From contig NW_019028994.1 of the NCBI RefSeq assembly GCF_002105155.1, forward strand, positions 620,001 through 684,000: 64,000 nt of DNA, in the 5' to 3' direction. Position 1 is the first letter of the stretch. Each line of letters starts with the position of its first letter. Below are positions 47,668 to 60,529 of this stretch, one piece after another. Below the pieces are notes generated by a model, which was given only the letters and a program-made list of their open reading frames with translations, was not told where the DNA came from and did no database searches. The position numbers and the translations under genes are program-made. The DNA is from Lobosporangium transversale (taxonomy: Eukaryota; Mortierellomycota; Mortierellomycetes; Mortierellales; Mortierellaceae).

Positions 47668-48568
47668 TAGCAATAGCAACAATAATAAAAAGGGGGTTTT
47701 TTTTTTTTTTTTTTTTCCGGCTTACATGTTTCCATATCAGATGGGCACAAAGATATCTTCTTTCGCTGAATACCAGAGCCTGCGCCATCAAAGAAGTCTT
47801 TCGCTTCCATGCTTGCACTCTCAACATCATCCGTGTCTGGGAACAAGTCATCCTGGAAGTATTCCTTCTTATTCCTTGGAACGGACACACGGATGACCTC
47901 CACGCTATTATAGGTCAGACGATACATCTTGGCAAGTTCCAACTCTCGGACGTCACAATACTTCTTGGGCAAGTAAGCTACATCTTGTTGCAATGTCCCC
48001 TGTTCAAGACTGGCTACCTCTACAAACAAGCTCTTGTTCGGGGCATCTTCCTTCTTAATACCGACAAGGATCTCAAAGTGCTTCATGACTCGATCGCCGC
48101 GAGCGGATATTCCAAGAAGAGAGGTATCTGGATCATAATGTGGGACCAAGACCCCTGGAGAGTTGTCCATCGCCTTCTTATCGACTGGTCCGCTTGCAAG
48201 GTCATTAGAATCATACAACAGGATTTCACGTTGGCTACCCCTATTCATGAATGGATTGGTGGCTAGAGAATGTCAATTGCTGGATAATGGACAGAGAGAG
48301 AGAAAAAAAAAAAAAAAAAAAGAGAGAGAGAGAAAGAAGACCATACCTGCCAAAGCCAACACTCGCCACTAAATCAGACTCTCCAAGCCAAAGAACTCTG
48401 CAGGCTCGAAGACTATCATGACCAGGACCTTCTTGCAGCAATTGTCCCGATAATGCATCCCATATACGGATCTTCTTGTCCCTGCACACCGACACAATCT
48501 TGGTCCCTTGGTGATTAAATGCACAGCTAAAGATCTAATGAATGAAAAGGTCAAACTTTAGTACAGTC

Positions 48569-48605
<37 letters not shown>

Positions 48606-51600
48606 AGCAAAGTGGCATTTTTTTTTATTAGGATGTTATCTTGGAATCATACCACATCCTTATGACCTTTGATAGTCACCACCTCCTTTTGAGCTTTCAG
48701 ATCCCATAATCTCAAAGTAGGATCATTGCGATCCATGGAAGCTGAGAGGAGTACATCCTTTGCCTGTGGATGGAATTGGATCAACGAGATTTTATCCATC
48801 GTTGGGGACCCGAGAACCCACTCTGGCTTCGTCACATCGTTCTCATGATCAAGACCCTCCTCAGGAATGATCCAGCCCTTGATCTTGGCATCATCTGATG
48901 CAGTCACAAGCAAGTTATGGTTGAACGGGTCGAATTTGAAACTTAGCAAGTCTGAAGAGCAGACAAGGGATGGGACCTTGGTCACTCGTCCTGGCTCTGT
49001 AGTCTTCAAAATCCCAACGCGTCCTCCTGTAGCCTGGAGAGGAAGTGCCATAAACTTGGGGTTGACCTAAATCGAGTAGAGTGTAGATGCTTAGCATGAT
49101 TATGTTTATTACGCCAAAAATGACATTTGTGTCTAAAAAAAAAAAAAAGTCTGATAAATCTTCTCCTTTCCCCTTCTTACCTCAATCAGGTTGCATTCAG
49201 GAATGGCGCTGATACTCAGCCCTGAAATACTCTCGAAATGCTGGCTGATATGATAAGGCTTAAATGTTAGGAAGCGGAATTTGGATGTTTTATGGGTAGC
49301 AAGTCGAACTGCAGCAGGTGATCCAACATGAGTAGTGTTAGATGCAGACGAGGATGGTGAAGTTGAGCTCTTGGGTACTGATGCTGGTGGTGATTCAACG
49401 ACATTAGCTGTTGAAGTGGCGGGTTGAGGAACGTCTTCTGATGAAGATTTGCTCACAGCTGGTGTTTCGGAAGGTGTAGGTTCAGAAGCCTTATTGTCCA
49501 CCGCAGGCAACTGTTCCGGGGTAGTTGGTGATGCTGAAACAGTCGGCTTTGGAGAAGATGTACTTGAGGAAGTAGGTAGAGCTTGAGGCGGCGTCGGGGC
49601 TGGAGAACGAGAGGGTACCGATGATGCTTGCGTTGAAGTTGAAGTCGAGGCTGAAGCTGAAGTTGGATTTGAGCTGATTGATTTGACAGCTTGCTGCGCC
49701 CATGCTGGTTTTCCTGCCATCCCTGGGTCTAACGATACCCTTGGCACGGTTCTGTTCTCGCCCTGCAGCCACTCTGGTGCCTCGAGTCCCGGTGTGGTGG
49801 ATTTTGTTTCTGGGTAAAGATCCGCATGGAAATCTAGATAACTCTATTGAAAAATATGGAGCACATAAATATATATAAAAAGGATATTATCAGACATTGG
49901 CCCTTTGGACTTTTAGGAAAAAAGGAGAAAAAAAAGAAAAAGACAAGGGATGTCCAAACATACTCTTCGAGGAACGTTAACACTGACAGGCCAGAGACTG
50001 TTGTTATTGACGACCAAAATACGAGCAACTTCTGTCTGCATGACATTCAAGATTTGTTTTGGCACGAGGCCTGCGCCAGCAACGGGCGCAGGGACTGTAA
50101 ATCCAGTGCCCTCTGTCATATATGGAGCAGAGTCTGCAATCTCGACCCAATGAATCATGGTCTCGCCCCTTGAAGGAAGGAACATGATGGATGTATCCTC
50201 ATCATACAGTGGCAGTATGAATCCATTTGAAGAATCCTTATGCTTAAGTTCCAATGGTTTGCTTAGATCATCCGCTTTCCAGAGAGCTATCTCTCTCTCC
50301 CTCATGTTATTGAACCCAACTGTAAAAAGCAGATCCTTCTCTCCGATCCAGACAATACGCGATGAACGGCTTCCTACAGGGCCTTGGCCGGTCTAATATA
50401 GTTCAAAGCAAAGCAAAGCAAAGCAAAGCGCCCTCCTTCTATTTCAGCTATGTGTAATAGTGTACATGAAGGAAATGAAGTATTTTCCTTTATAGTATAC
50501 AACTAAGCTGAGCTTGGGGTAGCAGAGCACCATGTAGTTTACTTATCCTCACCTGGATAGGAGACTCGTTTTCTCTGGGGTTAAAGACTCTAATTTGTGT
50601 ATCTTTACATGTCGTAGCCAATTGTATTCCATCTGCTTTCCATGAAAGACTATAGACCTTGTTGGGATGCGTTAAGGCATAGGCCGGGGTAGAGAGTGTT
50701 GATCCGTGCTCATGGCCAGAGATATTCCAGATTTGGACCAGACTCTGTGAGGCTGTGGCAATGATCTAGAGAAAAATAGGTTGTTGGATTTGAAAATACA
50801 GAAAACTATTAGTACGAACTATATCTATACATTTTAACATAAACCCAAGCATTTCGATCCTTCAATTAAAAATGTGAGATGAGTTGACTTACACCTTGAG
50901 CCGTAGGGTGATGAGCAATTGTTTCGATGGCCTTGCCTGTTCCTGTCACGATTGTAAGTAGGAGTTGAGAGGTAGCCAAACCTTTATCATTGGATGAAAT
51001 TTGCCACACTTTGACCTGTTGGATAGAGAAAAAACCAAAAGACAAAAAGAAAAAGAAAAAAAAAAAAAAAAAAGAGAGAGAAGAGTAGGATGGTTATAAG
51101 AAGTTGTCTTGCTATAAATATCATACATTACTGACACCAAGGACAAGTCTGCATTATCTGCTGAAGACAAACGATCAAATCAATCATACCTCGCCATTCT
51201 CGGCTCCAGTGATCAACAAGTTGGCATCAAAGGGACTGAATTCCCAGTCGGAGACATTGGATCCATGGGCATTGAGCGAATAGACATTTTGTCCGACACG
51301 TCCTGCGGGTCCCACAGGGAGGATACCGACGGACCCGACTAAGGAAAAAAAATAAAAAATAAAATAAAAAATTAAAATTAAAAAAAGAAGGTCGTTTAAG
51401 CATCTCGCACGTTAATCCATGACGATTAATTAAATAACAAATATTTTTAATTTATTACCTCCGCTTTGCTGCTTGAATGCAATCCATGACTGACTGATCT
51501 TTACTAATTGACACGAGTCTGTTGAGGCATTGGTCGACAGCTTGAGATCAGTATAGGCATCCTTTAGAAGTAATATTTTTTAAATAAATAAATAAAAAAA

Positions 51601-51723
51601 AAAAAAAAAAAAAAAAAAAGTAAGTATGGTTGACAGAGAGGATTGAGACTCTACTGTTGCCTTTGCAAAAAAAAATATAATACGGGATAAGTGTAAAGAG
51701 CAAGTTGCGTAGAAGAATGGATC

Positions 51724-51754
<31 letters not shown>

Positions 51755-51860
51755 TAATAATAACAATAATAATAATAATAATAATAAATACCTCATGTTT
51801 AGCTGCCTTTCCAACGGCGTTCCTATACTTTGAAAAATTGGCAAATAGTTTCCGCGACAT
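47348..51860 (-). CDS. coronin-7/POD-1-type tandem coronin (about 1025 aa)
   Basis: Eleven exons on the minus strand, approximately 51860-51792, 51561-51459, 51338-51191, 51015-50893, 50765-50553, 50392-49964, 49843-49181, 49066-48653, 48534-48347, 48240-47726 and 47559-47348. The protein contains two coronin modules in tandem. The first starts with the short DUF1899 block SKYRNAVGKAAKHE and WD repeats such as NVSDWEFSPFDANLLITG. A Ser/Thr/Pro-rich linker (about 120 aa, encoded near 49320-49660) separates a second propeller (LLSFKFDPFNHNLLVTASDD, RLWDLKAQKEVVTIKGH, IRIWDALSGQ). The C-terminus ends in an acidic EEEWDD motif, like the actin/Arp2/3-binding acidic tail of coronin-7. POD-1/coronin-7 links actin with Golgi or polarity functions. 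A CAG repeat and an A33 run lie in introns. Confidence 0.92.
47635..47666. repeat. CAG trinucleotide repeat in the last coronin intron
   Basis: About ten CAG units on the plus strand (CTG in the transcript), followed by CAATAG and AAT variants. They lie within the intron between exons 10 and 11 of the coronin gene. Confidence 0.85.
50404..50429. repeat. CAAAG pentamer repeat in a coronin intron
   Basis: Five tandem CAAAG units on the plus strand, directly next to the splice acceptor of coronin exon 6. Confidence 0.8.
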
Positions 51861-52403
51861 GGAAATAAGAATTTAAAAATAAAAATAAAAATAAAAGCAG
51901 GAATAAAAATAAAAATAAAAAAAAGCAAAATAAAATAAAATATGTGATTATTATTTTTTTTTAAAAAAAGAATAAAAGGTAAGGACAGATTGAGGGGGCA
52001 AAGAATGAAATGAGTGAACAAAGATGTAATGAATGAGTAAAATGAACAAATGTGAACGAGATGAAGTCGAATGCAGGCTCTGAACTTTATTTAATGCATG
52101 ATCATTGTGACGCTTTCTACATCGGCTCTCAACATGATCAGCCCAGGCATGCTTTTTTCTCTTTCATTTCTTCATTCTCTTTGTTTCCTTTCATTGGCGT
52201 CCTTGACTTATTAAATCTTTTTTTAATTACATCAATTGTATTTTATTTTTCCTCTTTTTTTTTTAGTTCTTGATTTTCTGAATACATTACAGAGCTTTTG
52301 TGCGTAAATTAGATATTACTAGTTAATTATGAGTACTATTCGACTAACTGAAGAGTGGAGGGGAAGCTAAAAAAAAAAAAAAAAAAGAAACATATCAATG
52401 GAT
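51861..52403. promoter_or_regulatory. region between the EFR3 stop and the coronin start
   Basis: About 540 bp containing the coronin promoter/leader (on the plus strand A-rich, with tandem AAAAAT units at 51875-51925) and the 3' flank of EFR3. An A17 run sits at about 52370. No gene is visible. Confidence 0.4.
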
Positions 52404-55400
52404 CTAGTAAGGTGGGATCACCAGTGAGAGCGAGCTGTCCTTTGTAGGTACCGTAACCTGGATCGAATTCAATAGATCTGCAAGTTCTGGTCGCGATGTT
52501 GCCAAGTTGGACGAAATCGATAAAGATGAGCCACCGTTGATGCTCGACTGATGATGCTTCGAACGCTGGCCAGAGTGCATGTAGAAGCGTTGTAATGCGG
52601 GTGATGGTCCATGTGATTCACTTCCGGCAACCGAGCTGTTGGTGTCACCCCCGTCTGCCGCCTGATGAGCAGCCGACAATGCCTGCTTGAGATTCTCAAC
52701 TCCAATGGTCTTGTGCGACTGATTGGCCTCTTCATTCAAATTGTCCTTGAAGAAGCTTGTGCGTCGACTGATCTGTGTTGATTGAACTGAGCCTTCTGCA
52801 GACTCATCTGTTGAGAGCAATCCGTTGGCTTGTGTAGAGGGTGGCATTACAATCTTTGGTAAAGCCCAGTCCTCCAAAAGGCGTGACACTCGGATTCGGC
52901 CTTCACCTTTGGGTCCCAATAGACTCTGATTTCCAGCGATGTTCATAGATGAAAAGAGGATCGAGTTGTTGCCTTCTTTGGCCGACTGTGCAGAGAGTAG
53001 GTTGGATTGGGTTTCAGGGTTATAGGCGAAACTGAATCTGTCTGCTCCGGATCGGAATCGATCCGAGACAGTTGTGAGCAAAGTGATCAGGTGCTCCCGT
53101 GCGAGAGGATGTGTCAGCACAGGGGAAAGAGGCTCCGATGGTGCTTCCCACTGGTGACCAATTGTTCTCGTCAGGGACTCTTGGTTCTCATAATAGATCG
53201 GGTACCACTGAGACTCGCCCTCCCGGGATTTTTGGATGTTTTCCAGATACTCCAAGGGCTCGGCCATTCCGTAGCTGCTCACAGCCTTTTGCAAGTAAAT
53301 GACGATGACGGTTGCAATAGCACGCTTACGGGCTACCAATATAGTAGGATCCTGCTCATGTCCAGATCCGTCTTCGGCATCCTCCTGCAAGCTCCAGTCC
53401 TGAAGTGAGAACAAAACAGGCACAACTCGCATAAACTCATCATCCTGAAAGTGTGCAAACAAGGCTCTAAGGATTCCATAGATAGCAGCCATATCGGTCG
53501 GGGTGGCTGTGGGGAGACGTGCGTAAGCATGCAAAGTCTGATGAGTCGCAGCACGGAAATACAAATCGCTAGAGACTGCCGGAGCCGGAGTAGCTAGCAA
53601 TGACTCTTGGCTGTGGCCCTCATCCTCGGTCGCCAAGAAGGTGATGAGCGCCTGTGCGAAAGCAGTTCGGACGCCCACATTCTCGTCAAGCAAGAGACCA
53701 AGGCAGGGTGTCAAAAGCTCGGAAGAAATCTCGGCAACATGAAGACCTGACTCGTGGCGGCCATGCTCTTTGCTTGTCTTGATGACAGAGGTAAGGCATT
53801 TGAGCTGAGCCTTGCGGTATTCTGTAGTTGGCACACCATCGATGGTATCTGGCTGGGGAGCGATGCCGATCTTGTGGGACAATTTGCTGACGATATGGGA
53901 AATGATGTGAGGGATTTGGTTGCTGTAATAGATATGGGTTGCAAGACCACCTAAAATGCATAAAAATAGAAAAAGAAAATTAATAAAGTAAGCAATCATG
54001 TTCATGTAAGAGGAAATTATTTTAAGACATGTTACACACACATAATGTATTCGAAAAGAGTAAAAAAAAAAAAAAAAAAAAAAAATGCTTTCTCAAAAAG
54101 AGACGAATTCGTACCCACACTCCTGGTAAGACCATCCTGAATGAGTGTCTCAAGAACAAGCAACTGGCTGGATTCACCCTCTTTGCTCAACGATGTTGAA
54201 ACAGAAAGGGATTTCGAGAGGGCCGTCAAAAGTGAATTCAGAACCTCGAGGACGGGCATGCCAACGAGGGTCAAGGGTGAATACAGAATAGCCTCCAATG
54301 CAGAGATCAATGTGACTTTTTTCTGCAATCGCAGAGACATCTCCGGGGTGGTCGAGTCGACACTATCAATCCGTGCAATAACCTCGTTGACGACCATATA
54401 ACGGAACTGTGGCATGATTGGGTTCATGATGGCCTTGATGATTCCAACAGTGATGCTTGAAGGCCACCAGACTCCATATTCGTCCAGATAAGAGAAGGTG
54501 GGCTCCAATGCCTGTCTGACATTGTCGCCGTTTTGTGTTTTAAAAAGAGCACGGAGACACTGCAGTGCGTGAGCTGTAACCTCATCCTCTGCAACGTCCT
54601 TCTCCACATGGGTCGGTGCACGTGTTGATGTTGATGGGCGTGGAGAGGCTGGTGCGGAGGAAGAGTCCTCCAACGAGATTTGAATGCCATCCTTAGCGTC
54701 GATCAGACAGTCGATGATGGAAGGAAGGACGAGATTGAGCTGAGACTTGTGGTCGTATGCGTGGAGTGCAGCAGATGAAACGACACTCTCCAGAGCCTTT
54801 AGGCCAACCAATCGGTACTTGTTGTTCTCATCGCCCTGTAGGGTTGCAATATCGGAGAACCGAGCCACAACACGCTCATAAAGAGTTCGGAAGTCTTGGT
54901 CTACACCCAGGGTGGAGCCATCATGAGCGGCGCAAAAGGCTGAAAAGACGATCTGGCAATGCCTGACAATGTCAAAGTCCGATGTGTCGACCAGGAGAGT
55001 GTCAAGGATGGCAACAATATTTTTGGAGAAGATGTTGAGATGACCCTTGCTTGCGATCAAGAGTGCTTTGATAATCTCGAGTGAACAATGGACATCACTG
55101 AGTAGGTAAGAGAAAGAGAGAGAAAGAGAATGAAAGAAAACAGACAAAGAGGATTATATGGTGTTATTTTGGTAATTAAAACACAAAATGCATGCGAATG
55201 ACAGCACAAAGTAGAAGGACTGTAGAGTTGAAAAGCAAAGTGTCAAAGTGTCAAAGTGTCGAGGAAAACGCAGCATTCACACATGATGCTTCATGTGGAT
55301 AACCAAATGCTGAGCTGTTGTGTTCCCATTCCTCAAGCACAGCACATGTCTGTTTGTGATGCTCAGCCATGCTGATCAAATGTAACAGGGATCTTTCTAG

Positions 55401-56139
55401 TACGACCCAACAAATCAACAAATCAACAAGCATCTCTGGTGAATGTTGTATGCACAAGAGGGAAAGAACCTTTTCAGACCATGCCATGCTAATCCAGCTC
55501 TACTTTTTTTTTTACTCTCATCATTCTATTTCCTTCTTGTCTTTTTTTTTTTTTTTTTCCTTCCAACTTTTGTTGTGCTCTCATTTAATGCTAATTCTGT
55601 TTTGGTTCTTTCCCCCTCTGAAATAGCTTCCCGTCTCCAGATGTTGTATGATTCGTCTGAACAATACAATCTTTGATCGCCTCTTTTTTGATGCTCATAA
55701 AGTTAAATTAATGATTAAAATAAAAAAAATAAAAAAAAATAGAGTGTTGGCGCATTTTTTTTGTCACTTACTTGAGTCGTTTCTTGCGATAGTCGCGCAC
55801 GACTTTGTTCTCGATGAAGCTACCGACTTTAGTCAGCTTGACGGGTTTGGAGGTGGTATAAAAGACCAAGTAGGAGAGCTCACTTGATTTGGGACCCTTC
55901 TCATCCGACTTTGCGGGATAACAGTTATTGATTAACGAAGCATGCTTGACATATCTGGAGGGGATGAGGGATGAGTGCGTTGCATTCGGATGGGGCACAG
56001 GTGGAACGGGTGGGACCGATCCGTTAGCATTGAGGGACAGGCCATGAATAGAGGAAGCAGACACGGACGCAGACCGAGAGCGAGGTGTAGGAGGAGTAGG
56101 AGTGATGGAAAGAACAGAGGCAGAAGAGGAAGTGGTCAT
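52404..56139 (-). CDS. EFR3-family plasma-membrane PI4-kinase anchor (965 aa)
   Basis: Three exons on the minus strand: 56139-55772, 55097-54115, 53950-52404, phase-consistent. EFR3 anchors the PI4KIII-alpha/Stt4 complex at the plasma membrane. The family's N-terminal block is clear: RYVKHASLINNCYP, SELSYLVFYTTSKPVKLTKVG, then VVRDYRKKRLK, followed by HEAT-like helical repeats (VHCSLEIIKALLIASK; KYRLVGLKALESVV; GIIKAIMNPIMPQFRY). The N-terminal 45 residues are Ser/Pro-rich. The Cys in NNCYP and the basic patch nearby could mediate membrane attachment. A 674-bp intron separates exons 1 and 2. The C-terminal 200 residues are low-complexity with Ser-rich segments, likely phosphorylated regions. 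Confidence 0.9.
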
Positions 56140-56254
56140 GATTTGATTAGTATAGCTCGAGTACAGTCAGGGGAAAGAATGTTGAAGACGTTGAGAGGTT
56201 AAAAAAAATGTAAAAAGAATTAGAAGAGTAAAAGGATGAAAAGACAGAGAGATG

Positions 56255-56292
<38 letters not shown>

Positions 56293-57737
56293 AAGAGAGA
56301 GAGGGAAAGGATGAAAAGGATAGAGAGTGTAGGAAGGAGAGGTAAAAGTTAGGGAGGATAAAAAGACAAGACAAAGACAGGGACAATGGAGGAGTCAAGG
56401 TCGAGTTGAATAAAGGAGTAAAGGAGTGAGCCAGAGAGGAAAAGGAAAAGGAAAAAGAGAAAAAGATGAAGACAAACTAGAAAAGAGAAAAGAAAAGAAA
56501 AAAGAAAAAAAGGATGTAATTTTCTTTTCATCACATTGCCTCTCATCCGATGAATTGCATTAATAGTTTTCCTTTTCTTCATTTAGCATTTAGCACCATT
56601 TGCTCATCCTCTCTGGCTGATCATCCACAAACCAAAAAAAAGAGAGAGAGAAAGACAGTCCGCACAGAGCCACAAAAGGAAGTTGCTAGTGTGAGGAAAT
56701 AGCTTTTGAGCCCATTTTCTTCTTTTTTCACGCTCTTGTAACACTTCACACTTTACACTTCACACTACGCACTATGCACTACGCACTACGCACTACGCAT
56801 ACACTTTGATTGATCTATATTAATTACATTGCCGCGCATAGCCTTCGAACCACTTTTTTTTTTACAATCTTTTTTAAATACTTTCATTCACCCCCAATCA
56901 CAATAAGGTTCTCTGTCTCCTTGCAACAATCATGCCTTGGTCTGGAAGCAATTAAAACAAAAAACAAGGTACAGTCGTACGACTGTCTAAAGTACATAAA
57001 CTCCGTTACAACCACTCTCCACATCATTGTTATAATTGTTGTTATTATTATTATTGTTATTATTATTATTTCTTTTTTTTTTTTTTCCTTTTACAACTGC
57101 GCGTTACAAAATAAATACATATTTGTGTGCTGTAATTACAACGATGTTATTCCATCCAAAGCTAATATTTCAGTGTGCATAACATCATGACCGCTCAATG
57201 ATAGACATGTGCTCACAATCAATTGAGTGCATTCTTCCTCCCCTTTTCCCTTTCCCTTTTTTTTTTCTTTTTCAATCATCCAGTTAAACGGGTGAACGGG
57301 AATAGAACGTTGCAGAGGGTGTAAAGATCGAAAGGGGAAGTATAAAAATTAAGCGCGTTCATGAGGGCTGTATTACCTGCAGCAGATCATGGCTATGACT
57401 AGACTGGGCTGTAGCGGGAGTGAAAGTGAAGAGTAAGTAAAGAGAAAAGACAGAGTGAAGAGAGAGAGAGAGAGAGAGAGAAAAGGAAAAAGGAATTGTA
57501 AAGAGGTGAGAATGTGTTTTTTCAAAGATCACTGCAAGTTGGAATGAATCGGCAAAGTCGACATTCACTTGATGCACTACGCCGCCGCTTTTTTTTTTTT
57601 TTTTTTTTTTTTAAATCCTTACTTTTTCTTATATATTCACTTCACTCGGTAAAATGTAAGTAATGAACAAAAGAGAGAGAGGTGTAGCCGAATGAGAGAA
57701 TGAATGGAAGCGTAATACAAATGTGAATGCAAACTTT

Positions 57738-57755
57738 GTTGTTGTTGTCGTTGTT

Positions 57756-57800
<45 letters not shown>
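57738..57800. repeat. GTTGTC hexanucleotide repeat
   Basis: A 63-bp tract of GTT and GTC units, regular GTTGTC for the right-hand 45 bp, in the intergenic region. Confidence 0.9.
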
Positions 57801-58263
57801 ACAAAGTTATTAAAGTTGACTGGTGGAGAGAGAGAGAGAGAGAGAGAGATAGGGTGTTAGTGTGTCAACTAACGTCAGTCAACGTCAGATACAATCCAGT
57901 TGATTGTGTTGATTGTGTGAGATAAAGAGAAGATAAAGAAAGAGAGAAAGAGAGAGAACGAACAAAACGGGTAAAAGGAGCAAAACGGGTAAAAGATGAA
58001 ACCTGAGCAGGTAATGACAGTGAGAGTGAGAGAGTGAGAGAGTGAGAGTGAGAGTAAAGAGCAAGTAAAGAGAGTGAATGAGAGTAGAGAGTAAGAGAGA
58101 GAAGAGAATAAAGAGAGTAGAGAATGCAGACAGACTGCAGAGTAAAAGAGTGAGAGCGTTGTAATTGTCTGAGCATGTATCAGAAATTGAAGAGGAAGAA
58201 AAGTGAGAAAAAAGACAATCAAAAAAAAAAGCGTCATGAACACACCACATTGACATTAGACAT

Positions 58264-58286
58264 GATTTGATTTGATTTGATTTGAT
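58264..58286. repeat. GATTT pentamer repeat
   Basis: More than four tandem GATTT units. Confidence 0.85.
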
Positions 58287-60529
58287 CAGTGCAAGAAATT
58301 ACCCACTACCTGATTCACATTCATGTTCCCATCAACCCAACTGCATTCTGCATCATGAAGCATCGGAAACAGCAACAGCAAAACTCTAACCTCTCTTTCT
58401 TTCTTTTTTATGCTTTTTGCATTTCATGCATTCACAATGTCGTTTTCAAAGGAATTAAAAAGGAAAAAGAAGGTTATATTTCCCAATTGCTCCCTCCACT
58501 CCACTCTTCTTTTTCTTTTACTTTCCCTCAGTCAGTGGAATGTCAATTAAACAGGAGGATTACTCATGGTGCTAGTGAGTCTACCATGCCATGCCATGCT
58601 ATGCTATGCTATGCCAGCAATGATGTTTATTTCCTATAGTCTGATAATAGATGACCATTCCCCTCTTTTTCTTTCTCTCCTATCCCTTCCTATCACAAGG
58701 GAAAGAAGTGAAAGATGAAACAAATTTTCACAAAAAAAAAAGTATGACATCACGTGCCACAGAAATGGCCCGTGCTCATGGAATGATGTTTTGTTTGTAA
58801 TTAAATGAAATGAAAAATTAAAATGTGGTCCAGTTCGGCCTTGTCAGTCATTTGCTTTCTTTAAATACCGATATGCACTCGAAAGCAATCTAGAACCCCA
58901 TAGGTCCATAGGTTAGCATAGGTTAGGGAAAAGAAAAAAAAGAAAAAGAAAAGAATAAAAGACGCGTCTTGAATCTTCTCCTTGTATTACATAATGTCTA
59001 CCTTTTGGCTGTACTATGATCAACTTGGCGTATAATATTACTGTTCCTATTGTCCCATGTTATGAAGCATCCAGATAAGGATAGGAAAAAATGCTAATGA
59101 TGGGCATCCAACACGATCTGTTTTGTTTTTTTGGTCCTTCTTCCTCTAAAGAATTCCGATCTATTTCTCCATATCTTTTTACGGATCTCTTTTTTCAGTA
59201 ATATAAAGCATTTGTACATGTAAATACATATTAATATCGATACTCAAGTGGCGGCAAATTGAGACAGGGCACAGAGGCGCACATGCCAGGCGTCAATAAT
59301 CTAACACAAAGTTATTCAGTCGGTCTTACATGGATCATTTCATTTATCCTCTCCTTCACAGCCCACTAAACCCCATATTTTTTTTTCATTTCTTTTGATA
59401 CAACAACACTAAAGTCTTGAGGATTCATTTTGATTTTTTTTCTCACAGTGTGACACGAATATAAAACATCAAAAAATAAAAAATAAAAAATAAAAAATAA
59501 AAAATAAAAAAATTCGCTCTCCGCTTGTCCTTGGTATTGACCATATTAGATTTCGGATGGCTGTATTTGAACCATTCCTTCCTTTTTTCCATCTTTCTGA
59601 TATCTCCCATCTACCTCTTATACCTTGTCTCGAGATTTTACCAAGGTGGGATGGTGGGAGAATCGAAGCAAGAATATGGGGGACATACAGTAGTCTTGCA
59701 TATATATAATATATATATACATCTCCCATGTTGGGGTTGGCTTTCTTTTTTCTTTTTTCTTTTTTTTTCTGTACCGTGTTCTGTTCCTATTCCTGTGCTG
59801 TACTGCGTCTGTGTGTGAATCTTTTGGTTTTATATAAATCATTGTTCACCTCTTGCCCGATTGTACGCTATGAATTCATTTAATCCCCTTTTTTTTTTTT
59901 TTTTTTTTTTTTTACGACGATATAAACAACACAATCATGCATCAAATCATGTCATCCCACAGCTGCTCTTGACTTTTTGCTGCTTTGTTAAAATATTGAT
60001 TCAGTCAATGATGACACGGATGTCCCAAGCAGGATTGTGAGACTGTCATCCATGCATCCACAGTACAAAAAAGAAAATACCACATCCAAACTTCTGTCGC
60101 GACAATCCATTCCGACGATTGACATCAGCTGCATAAAAAGAAAGCGTTTTTCTCCGCTCCGAAAAGGAAAAGGAGACAGAATGAAAAGAGAACACGTCCG
60201 GTAGTCAATCGTCAACGAAAGGAAAGAAAAAGTCCCCCGCCTTTGCACTGTCACTTCATCCTATTCAATCTTCCTCATCCTCTCTCTTTTTTTTTTTCTT
60301 TTTTTCTTTTTACTTTTTTTCATCTTTCACTCTTTGAACGATACTCCTCTCGCATCTCATCTCTCCATCCTTTTTCCCTTTTCCTTTCCCTTTACTTCAT
60401 CCTCTCCATCAACATCAAGACCCTCTCTGGCCTTTCGTCTCTTTGTCCTACCCAACCCTTTACGACCAAACATCTTAATATCCAAGCTGACTGCGGTCGC
60501 TGACATATTGCTCAAACCTTGTACAGCAA

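Larger units (their letters stand above)
56140..60529. other. 4.4-kb gene-free, microsatellite-dense divergent region
   Basis: The longest non-coding stretch of the window lies between EFR3 and a divergent gene. It contains at least nine different simple repeats: GA runs (56259-56288, about 57460-57481, about 57825-57850), CACTACG units (about 56747-56803), ATT units (about 57040-57070), GTTGTC units (57738-57800), GTGAGA units (about 58019-58056), GATTT units (58264-58286), CATGC/TATGC units (about 58585-58615) and AAAAAAT units (about 59471-59512). Long leaders with introns for both neighbours could lie here. No ORF has recognisable content. Confidence 0.6.

Noticed and set aside
48163..48372. 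Poly-Lys/Phe ORFs over the purine run in a coronin intron
   Set aside because: They arise from A runs and GA repeats inside a spliced intron.
57738..58286. CRISPR-like or satellite array
   Set aside because: The repeats are short perfect microsatellites with no spacers, and the genome is eukaryotic.
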